Of a stretch of 64,000 nt of DNA, positions 57,917 to 64,000 are shown piece by piece. Source of the DNA: DATEDA01 sp963789885 (GTDB lineage Bacteria; Pseudomonadota; Gammaproteobacteria; Burkholderiales; SG8-39); NCBI GenBank assembly GCA_963789885.1, contig CAWBNB010000006.1:118398-182397 (forward strand), in the 5' to 3' direction. The translations under genes and the position numbers were made by a program. The notes under the pieces are model-generated. The model had not been told where the DNA came from. It saw nothing but the letters and a program-made list of their open reading frames with translations, and did no database searches. Numbering within the stretch: the stretch's first letter is position 1; each line of letters opens with the position of its first letter.

Positions 57917-58768
57917 CTATGGCGACCGGTGGCCGGGCGAGAGCATCGGCTGTCCCACCCCCGGCCATCCGGCGGGTGCGCGGCACAGCCGCTCGGCCTC
58001 GTCGGGCGGCTTCGCCGCGTCCCAGTACGCGGCGATGTACCGGTTGCCGGTGACCTCGTCCGCCGCGTCGGAGCAGAGCCACAGGACCGGCGGAACCATC
58101 ATCGCCGGCGCAATCAATGTGTCGCGATCAAAGCCCGACTCGGACGGCACCATGGGCGTGTCGACCGGGCCGCCGGGAAGCACGACGTTGACGGTGACGC
58201 CGGTGCCCTTGAATTCTTCCGCGTGTCCCGCCGACATGGCCTCGAGGGCGGCTTTGCACGGCCCGTAGGGATGAAACCCGCCGCGCAGCATGGTGGCGAA
58301 GCTCGTGGTGACGTTGATGATCCGGCCGTGGCGCTGGCCAAGCAGGTGCCCAATCGCGACGTGCGTCATGTTCCAGGCGCCGGAGAGGTTCGTCGCCACG
58401 AATCGCTGCCACATCTGCGGCCCGATCTCCCGGATCCCGATCGGCACCTTCTGGTGATCCGCGCGAATCGCCCCCAGGCCTATCGCGCCGTTGTTGATCA
58501 GGATGTGCAGGCCGCCGAGCACGGCGATCGCGTCGGCCACGGCGCTCCGGCACGCGGCGTGGTCCGCGATGTCGGTCGTGCGCACGCGCAGGCGATTCCT
58601 GGCTTCGGCGGGCAGGCCACCTCGCAGCGCCGCCAATCCCTCTGCGTTCACGTCGAGCGCAGCGACGCGCGCGCCCTCGGCGAGCAGCGCCTGCACGAGC
58701 AGGCGGCCGATTCCGCCGGCTGCGCCGGTCACGACGGCGACCCTGCCGTGCAGCGCGCGTCCCTGCAT
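57917..58768 (-). CDS. Short-chain dehydrogenase/reductase
   Basis: 283 residues, intact. NAD(P) motif VVTGAAGGIGRLLVQALLAE with Asp in ALDVNAEGL (pointing to NAD), catalytic Ser in INVTTSFATML and the Tyr/Lys pair in YGPCKAALEAM. The usual NNAG reads NNGAIG. It ends the minus-strand operon of two Rid genes and this gene, four bases behind the second. It probably oxidises a hydroxy acid or alcohol; substrate unknown. Confidence 0.9.
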   Translation of the reverse strand: MQGRALHGRVAVVTGAAGGIGRLLVQALLAEGARVAALDVNAEGLAALRGGLPAEARNRLRVRTTDIADHAACRSAVADAIAVLGGLHILINNGAIGLGAIRADHQKVPIGIREIGPQMWQRFVATNLSGAWNMTHVAIGHLLGQRHGRIINVTTSFATMLRGGFHPYGPCKAALEAMSAGHAEEFKGTGVTVNVVLPGGPVDTPMVPSESGFDRDTLIAPAMMVPPVLWLCSDAADEVTGNRYIAAYWDAAKPPDEAERLCRAPAGWPGVGQPMLSPGHRSP

Positions 58769-58771
58769 GGC

Positions 58772-59173
58772 TCAGCCGGCCAGCGCGATGCACTCGATCT
58801 CGATCTTCATCCCGGCGCTGAGCTGCACGCCGCACGTGGTGCGGGCCGGCGGGTCCTTGGGAAAGAACTGCCGGTAGACCGCGTTCATGTTGTCGAACTC
58901 GAGCAGGTCGTAGAGGAGCACGTTGATCTTGACCACGCGCTCGAGGGAGGACCCGGCCGATTCGAGCATGTGCCGCATGTTGGCGAGCGTCTGGCGCGTC
59001 TCGTGCGCCATCGTGCCGGGGCTGCGCTCGCCCGTCGCCGGATCGGTCGACAGCATGCCCGAGAGGAAGATGAAGTCCCCCGCCCGGATCCCCGGGCTGT
59101 GGGGCAGGTTGAAATTGCGCGACACGTTGAGCCGGTCGTTCTGCGGGACGATGATTTCGCGGGACACTGGCAT
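58772..59173 (-). CDS. RidA-family protein, copy 2
   Basis: 133 residues, intact. DFIFLSGMLSTDPATGERSP, TLANMRHMLESAGSSLERVV and KDPPARTTCGVQLSAGMKIE with the end ECIALAG are Rid-type, including the Arg that binds carboxylates. It lies 15 bases behind copy 3 and three bases before the SDR gene. It would remove enamine or imine intermediates or act as a deaminase in this pathway. Confidence 0.9.
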   Translation of the reverse strand: MPVSREIIVPQNDRLNVSRNFNLPHSPGIRAGDFIFLSGMLSTDPATGERSPGTMAHETRQTLANMRHMLESAGSSLERVVKINVLLYDLLEFDNMNAVYRQFFPKDPPARTTCGVQLSAGMKIEIECIALAG

Positions 59174-59188
59174 CGGGTTGCTCCGGGA

Positions 59189-59596
59189 CTAGACGACGGC
59201 GATGGCGTCGAGCTGCACCTTGAACGCGTCGATGATCCGCACGCTCCATACCGTGCGCGCCGGCGGGCCCTCCGGCACGTACTGGCGGTAGACGCGGTTG
59301 AGCGCGTCGTACTCGATGCGGTCGTAGATCATGGCGCGGACCTGCACCAGGCGCTCGAGCGACGACCCTGCGCTTTCCAGCACCAGCTTCAGATTCTGGA
59401 AGGCGCGATGCGCCTCGCTCGTCACCGTTCCGTTCAGCCGCTCGCCGCTGTCCGGGTCGATCGCGACCACGCCCGACAGGAAAACATACTCGCCGGCGCG
59501 GATCGCCGTGCTCTGCACCCAGCCGTATCCCGCAGCCATGTCCAGGCCGCGGCGCGGCGGCGGCACGACGATCCGGGCGAGACGCGGAGCGTTCAT
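59189..59596 (-). CDS. RidA-family protein, copy 3
   Basis: 135 residues from the ATG at 59596 (MNAPRLARIVVPPPRRG). EYVFLSGVVAIDPDSGERLN, FQNLKLVLESAGSSLERLVQ and EGPPARTVWSVRIIDAF are Rid-type. It differs from copy 2 enough to be an old paralog. A longer frame upstream would run into the divergent dehydrogenase gene and is not used. The 76-base gap to that gene must hold both promoters. Confidence 0.88.
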   Translation of the reverse strand: MNAPRLARIVVPPPRRGLDMAAGYGWVQSTAIRAGEYVFLSGVVAIDPDSGERLNGTVTSEAHRAFQNLKLVLESAGSSLERLVQVRAMIYDRIEYDALNRVYRQYVPEGPPARTVWSVRIIDAFKVQLDAIAVV

Positions 59597-59672
59597 GATA
59601 AGGTCGTTCGTCGCATGTGCATCACCGTCAATGTTGCGCATTCTAACGGGCGCATTCAACGGGGATCGATGA

Positions 59673-61151
59673 GTGAGCCATGACGTGATCGTGGTGGGCG
59701 GCGGCAACGCGGCGTTCGCCGCCGCCGTTTCGGCGCGGGACCACGGCGCGAAACGGGTGCTGCTGCTCGAGAAGGCGCCGCGCGAGAAGCGCGGCGGCAA
59801 TACCCATTTTTCGGGCGCGATCTTCCGCTTCAGGTACGACGACGTCTCCGAGCTAGACCGCTTCGTGCCGGACGCCGAGCGCGACTATCCGGGATTCCAC
59901 AAGGGCGTGCAGCCTTATCCCGTCGACGCGTACCGCGAGGATCTCATGCGGGTCACGCAGGGCCGCAGCGACGCTGAGCTTGCGGCGCTCCTCATCGAGA
60001 ACTCGTACGACACGATGTGCTGGCTGCAGGAGGTCGGCCGGCACGAGTTCGAGCTCGCGCTGTCGGTGATGGGCGTGCGCGTCGGCAACGAGGTGAAATG
60101 GCCGCGCGGCGCGATGATCCGCACCGTCCACGAAGGCGTCGGGCTGTCGAGGACCTGGTTCGAGACCGGTGAACGCATGGGGATCGAGATCCGCTACGAG
60201 ACCGGGGCGCAGCGGCTCGCGCAGGATCAGCGCGGTCGCGTCACCGGCGTCGTCGCGCGCGGGCCGGAAGGCTTCACCACCTTCGACGCCGGAGCGGTCG
60301 TGCTCGCCTGCGGCGGGTTCGAGACCAACCCCGAGTGGCGCCTGCGCTACCTCGGCGCGCCGTGGGATCACGCCAAGGTGCGCGGCTCCAATTTCAACTA
60401 CGGGGACGGGCTCAGAATGGCACTCGACATCGGCGCTATGCCATGGGGGCACTGGAGCGGCTGCCATGCGACGCCGATCAATGCGGAAGCGGCGGACTAC
60501 GGGGTGCAGAACCTGACCGACCGGACCAACCGGCTGTCGTACTTCCTCGGCGTCATGATCAACGTCGACGGCCTGCGCTGGGTCGACGAGGGCGCGGACA
60601 TGAATTCGTTCACCTACGCCAAGTACGGCGGGATGATCCTCAAGCAGCCGCGCAGCCTCGTCTACCAGATCTTCGACCGCAAGGTGCTCGAGCTCCTCGA
60701 GCCGCGCTACGCGACGAGCGAGCCGTTCCGCGCCGACACGCTGGCGGGGCTGGTGAAGCAATTGAAGGTGGACCGCGACCGCGCGCTGCGGACCCTGGAG
60801 GACTACAACCGCGGCGCCGGGCATGGCGGGCCCTTCAACCCCGCGACGCTCGACGGCCTGCACACCGAGGGCGTCGACCCGCCCAAGACCAACTGGGCGC
60901 TCAAGCTCGACACGCCGCCGTACGTCGCATGGCCCGTCACCGGCGGCATCACGTTCACGTTCGGCGGGCTGAAGGTCGACCGGGACGCGCAGGTGATCGC
61001 GACGGACTGGAAGCCGATCCCGGGGCTCTATACGTGCGGCGAAATGGTCGGCGGGCTCTTCCACTACAACTATCCGCTCGGCACCGGGCTCATGTCCGGC
61101 GCGGTCTTCGGCCGCATCGCCGGGCGCTCGGCCGCGTCGAATACCGCGTGA
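59673..61151 (+). CDS. tcuA: FAD-dependent tricarballylate dehydrogenase-like protein
   Basis: 492 residues, intact, from a GTG. HDVIVVGGGNAAFAAAVSAR and LLLEKAPREKRGGNTHFSGA are the TcuA/CobZ start; GVQNLTDRTNRLSYFLGVMI and the FAD end NYPLGTGLMSGAVFGRIAGR follow. TcuA oxidises tricarballylate to cis-aconitate. The TcuB iron-sulfur partner is not in the window, but an MFS carrier (the class of TcuC) lies two genes on. The stop overlaps the next gene as GTGA. A related polycarboxylate rather than tricarballylate itself could be the substrate. Confidence 0.85.
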   Translation: MSHDVIVVGGGNAAFAAAVSARDHGAKRVLLLEKAPREKRGGNTHFSGAIFRFRYDDVSELDRFVPDAERDYPGFHKGVQPYPVDAYREDLMRVTQGRSDAELAALLIENSYDTMCWLQEVGRHEFELALSVMGVRVGNEVKWPRGAMIRTVHEGVGLSRTWFETGERMGIEIRYETGAQRLAQDQRGRVTGVVARGPEGFTTFDAGAVVLACGGFETNPEWRLRYLGAPWDHAKVRGSNFNYGDGLRMALDIGAMPWGHWSGCHATPINAEAADYGVQNLTDRTNRLSYFLGVMINVDGLRWVDEGADMNSFTYAKYGGMILKQPRSLVYQIFDRKVLELLEPRYATSEPFRADTLAGLVKQLKVDRDRALRTLEDYNRGAGHGGPFNPATLDGLHTEGVDPPKTNWALKLDTPPYVAWPVTGGITFTFGGLKVDRDAQVIATDWKPIPGLYTCGEMVGGLFHYNYPLGTGLMSGAVFGRIAGRSAASNTA

Positions 61152-62342
61152 GGCAACTGAAGATTCCCGCCGTCTTCATGCGCGGCGGCACCAGCAACGC
61201 CATCGTGTTCAACGCGAAGGACCTGCCACGCGACCGCGCCGAATGGGACCCGATCTTCCTCGCCGCGATCGGCAGCCCGGATCCCTACGGGCGCCAGCTC
61301 GACGGCATGGGCGGCGGCGTCTCCTCGCTCTCCAAGGTCTGCGTCGTCGGCCCGCCGACGCGGGACGACGCCGACATCGACTACACCTTCGCCCAGGTGC
61401 AGGTGAAGGAGGCGAAGGTCGACTATGGCGGGAACTGCGGCAACATGTCGAGCGCCGTCGGGCCCTTCGCGGTGGACGAAGGGCTCGTGAGGGCGTCCGG
61501 TCCGGAGGCGCTGGTCCGCATCCACAACACCAACACGAAAAAGATCATCTGGTCGCGCTTCCTCCTCGACGGCGGCATGGCGGCAGTCGACGGCGACCTG
61601 GCCATTCCGGGCGTGCCCGGCACAGGTGCGCCGGTCAGGCTCGAGTTCCGCGAGCCGGGCGGCGCAACCACCGGGAGGCTGCTTCCCACGGGCAACGCCG
61701 TCGACACGCTCGACGTCCCGGGCTTCGGCAAGTTCGTCGTTTCGATGGTCGACGCCGCGAACGCGTGCGTCTTCGCGCGCGCGGACGATCTCGGCGTCAA
61801 GGGCACGGAGCTTCCGGACGAGATCGACGCCGATCGCGACCTGCTCGGCAAGCTCGCCGCGATCCGCACTGCCGCTTCGGTCGCGATGGGCATCGCAGGC
61901 AGCGCGGAGGAAGCCGCGAGGAACGCCATGGTGCCCTTCGTGGGCTTCGTCTCGCCGCCCCGGGATGCGAGGACGCTGAGCGGCGAGACGCTCGAGGGGA
62001 CGGAGGTGGATCTCACCGCCCGCATGCTGTCGAACGGACAGGCGCACCGCGCACTGCCGCTCACCGCATCGCTCTGCATCGCGGTGGCCGCGCGGCTCCC
62101 CGGCAGCGTGGTGTTCGACGCGATGAAGCCGGCCGCAGGCCCCGAGTCGGAGATCCGCATCGCCATGCCGTCGGGCGTGCTGACCGTCGCGGCCACGGTG
62201 CGGAAGGTGGAAGGCGCGTGGTACGCCGAGCAAGGGGCTTTCTTCCGCACCCAGCGGCGCATGTTCGAGGGCCGCGTGCTCGTGCGCGGCGCGAGCGCAC
62301 CCCGATCTTGTCGCGCCCTCCGGGACCCGGCATCGAGGCTAG
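61148..62342 (+). CDS. prpF: PrpF-family isomerase (aconitate/methylaconitate or oxalomesaconate isomerase type)
   Basis: About 397 residues. IPAVFMRGGTSNAIVFNAKD, GSPDPYGRQLDGMGGGVSSL, VDYGGNCGNMSSAVGPFAVD and LPTGNAVDTLDVPGFGKFVV are the family blocks; the Cys of GNCGN is one of the two catalytic-side cysteines of this diaminopimelate-epimerase-like fold. Family members move a double bond in aconitate-type acids (PrpF, methylitaconate isomerase, oxalomesaconate tautomerase). GTG start overlapping the dehydrogenase gene. The frame has no stop at the expected place; a single shift after about 62285 reaches the TAG at 62340-62342, so the end is approximate. Confidence 0.88.
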
Positions 62343-62408
62343 TGTGCCGCCGCGACATCGCGGCGCTCAAGCGACCGGCGATCGCATGCCGCGCGCCGCG
62401 AACGGTCC

Positions 62409-63618
62409 ATGATCGCCGATTGGCGCCTCTTCCTGAGCGTTACGCTGCCACTGGCGACGCTCGGCCTGATCAATCAGGCCGCGCGCACCGTCATGGCGAT
62501 CATCGGGCCGGTGCTGGCGGTGGAGTTTTCGCTGTCCGGGCGCGAACTCGGGCTGCTCGCGGCGAGCATGCTCGCCGCCTACGCCGTGGCGCAGCTCCCG
62601 GACGGCGTCGCGCTCGACCGACTCGGGCCGCGGCGCGTGCAGGGGGCGCTCAGCCTCCTTGCCGCCGCCGGCTTCGCCGTGTTCGCGCTGTCCGACAGCC
62701 TGGGCGGCTTCGTCCTCGCGCGCGTGATCATCGGCGTCGGTGTCTCGGCCGGGCTGATCGCGGTCATCAAGGCGAACACCCAGTGGTTCGCGCCCGCGAA
62801 AGTGGCGAGAGTGACCGGCATCGCGGTGGCGATCGGCGGGCTCGGCAGCGTGCTCACCACGGCCCCGGTCCAGGCGGCGCTGCCGTCGCTCGGCTGGCGC
62901 GGCGTGCTGTGGCTACTGTGCGCGATCGCGGCAGCGGTGGCGCTGTGGATCTTCCTCTCGGTACCGGACGAAGCCTGCGGCCGCAAAGCAGGGCGGACTG
63001 AGGGCCGAGCTGTCGGTGACGGCATCGGTCTTCCGCTCGCCGCTCTTCTGGCGCTTCGGACCGGCGGTCGCGATACTGTCGGTCCTCAATTTCACGTATT
63101 CGGCCGGTGGCTGGGCCGTGGCTGCGGACGTCGCCGGCGACGACGGCCAGGCGAGAGCGAATAATTGCTCGTCACGCTCACCATGATGGCGGGCGCGCTG
63201 TCCATCGGCGCCGCGAGCAGCCGCGCGCAGGCGGGCGGAACTACTCGGCGCGCGCTGGTGCCGTTGGTGCAGCGCCGGCCAGCTGGCCGCGCAGATCGGG
63301 CTCGCGCTGCAGCCGGTCGGTCCGGGAGTCACGATCCTGTGGCTCCTCTTCGCGTTCTGCGCCGCCGGCGCGGCGCCGGGCTACGTCGCGGTCGGCCAGA
63401 TGTTCCCGGCCGAGCAGATGGGGGCGCGTGGCGACCGCCGTCAATACGCTGACGCTGGGCGGGGCCTTCCTGCTGCAGGCGGCGATCGGCTGGATCCTCG
63501 ATCTCGGCCTTGCACCGCGACCGGCGGCTGGGACCCCGCCGGCTATTCCGCCGCGCTCGCGCTCTCGGTGACCGTCCAGGCGGTCTTGGCGGTGCAGCTC
63601 TTGCGCATGAGGAGATAG
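62409..63618 (+). CDS. Major facilitator superfamily transporter (heavily frameshifted)
   Basis: About 403 residues. Intact for the first 190: SVTLPLATLGLINQAARTVM, LGLLAASMLAAYAVAQLPDG, ALDRLGPRRVQGALSLLAAA, NTQWFAPAKVARVTGIAVAI. Then SPLFWRFGPAVAILSVLNFT, GVTILWLLFAFCAAGAAPGY, VATAVNTLTLGGAFLLQAAI and a final SVTVQAVLAVQLLRMRR lie in changing frames, five or more breaks. The plan is a 12-helix MFS carrier, likely for the acid used by the TcuA/PrpF pair. It ends directly at the start of the next gene (TAGATG). Confidence 0.78.
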
Positions 63619-64000
63619 ATGGCACGCGAGATCGCGATCGACCGTTTCGGTGGTCCGGAAGTTCTGCAGGCGCGCGTGGCCCCGGACCGCGCGCCGGGTC
63701 CGGGCGAGGTGCGCATCCGCCAGACCGCCATCGGCGTGAATTTCACCGACGTGCACGGCCGGCGCGGCGACTACGCGCCGCTGCGCGCGATGCCGACGCC
63801 CCTGGTGCTCGGCATGGAAGCGGCGGGCCTGGTCGAGGCGCTGGGCGAGGCGTCGAGCGCTTCCGAGTCGGCGATCGAGTCGCGTACGCCTCGGCTCCTA
63901 GGGTCGTACCGCGACGTGAGGAACTTCCCGACCGAGCGCTGCGTGGCGCTTCCGGCGGGCGTTCCGGACGAGATCGCGGCCGCCGTCCTGCTCAAGGGAC
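63619..64000 (+). CDS. Quinone oxidoreductase (MDR family), 5' part, runs off the window
   Basis: 127 residues to the window edge. REIAIDRFGGPEVLQARVAP, VRIRQTAIGVNFTDVHGRRG and LVLGMEAAGLVEALG are the QOR-type zinc-free MDR start; the NADPH site would lie past the end. Between about 63850 and 63900 the frame reads nonsense and then recovers; the next frame gives VERFRVGDRVAYASAP, so two compensating indels are likely. A GGAG ribosome site overlaps the MFS gene end. Confidence 0.82.
   Translation, partial: MAREIAIDRFGGPEVLQARVAPDRAPGPGEVRIRQTAIGVNFTDVHGRRGDYAPLRAMPTPLVLGMEAAGLVEALGEASSASESAIESRTPRLLGSYRDVRNFPTERCVALPAGVPDEIAAAVLLKG

Overview
The window is 64 kb of mostly high-GC DNA. It most likely comes from a betaproteobacterium, perhaps near Burkholderiales. 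The evidence is a PEP-CTERM/exosortase exopolysaccharide locus with its own prsK-prsR-prsT set, a Bug-type periplasmic binding protein, a cysD-cysNC pair, and several amidohydrolase, CobW and MmgE/PrpD gene sets. There are no rRNA, tRNA or CRISPR features to place it more exactly. No tRNA, rRNA, integrase or complete insertion sequence was recognised.

Bases 1-3.9 kb are clearly lower in GC and hold an FkbH-like protein, an acyl carrier protein, a GNAT acyltransferase and a zinc-ribbon methyltransferase. Together these look like a module that loads a small acyl group on a carrier and transfers it to a sugar. Bases 4-26.5 kb are the exopolysaccharide locus: a heparinase II/III-like lyase with a beta-propeller partner, a VanZ-like protein, an HPr-rel-A cassette (PqqD-like, HprK-like, nucleotidyltransferase), the polyprenyl sugar transferase, PrsK/PrsR/PrsT, a UDP-sugar dehydrogenase and epimerase, a lytic transglycosylase, a serine protease, one PEP-CTERM protein and the exosortase-associated acyltransferase. 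The exosortase itself and the chain-length and export genes are not in the window. Two near-perfect TGTGA-N6-TCAC sites sit upstream of the sugar transferase gene.

Bases 26.7-36.4 kb hold a YdcF protein, a Bug protein, a metal-dependent decarboxylase-like amidohydrolase, a toxin-antitoxin module with its operator, sulfate activation genes (cysD fused to a foreign helix-turn-helix, then cysNC), a RidA protein and an asparaginase.

Bases 35.4-64 kb are a catabolic region built from several operons. Two separate operons carry the same pair, a CobW-type metallochaperone GTPase followed directly by a cyclic amidohydrolase. Around them are a TRAP transporter, two FAD dehydrogenases of the fumarate reductase/tricarballylate dehydrogenase type, two MmgE/PrpD proteins, two isochorismatase-like hydrolases, a full-length aconitase, an isocitrate lyase/PEP mutase family lyase, a PrpF isomerase, RidA proteins, an MFS carrier and two quinone-oxidoreductase-type enzymes. 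The simplest reading is opening of a cyclic amide or ureide, deamidation, and entry of a branched di- or tricarboxylate into an oxidise-isomerise-hydrate-cleave route resembling the 2-methylcitrate or dimethylmalate routes. The substrate is unknown.

Many genes at 4-22.8 kb and 36.4-64 kb are split by single-base frameshifts while 22.8-36.4 kb is clean. Most of the frameshifts I worked through are repaired by removing one base, so I treat these genes as real and the breaks as probable sequence error. Coordinates for such genes span all fragments.
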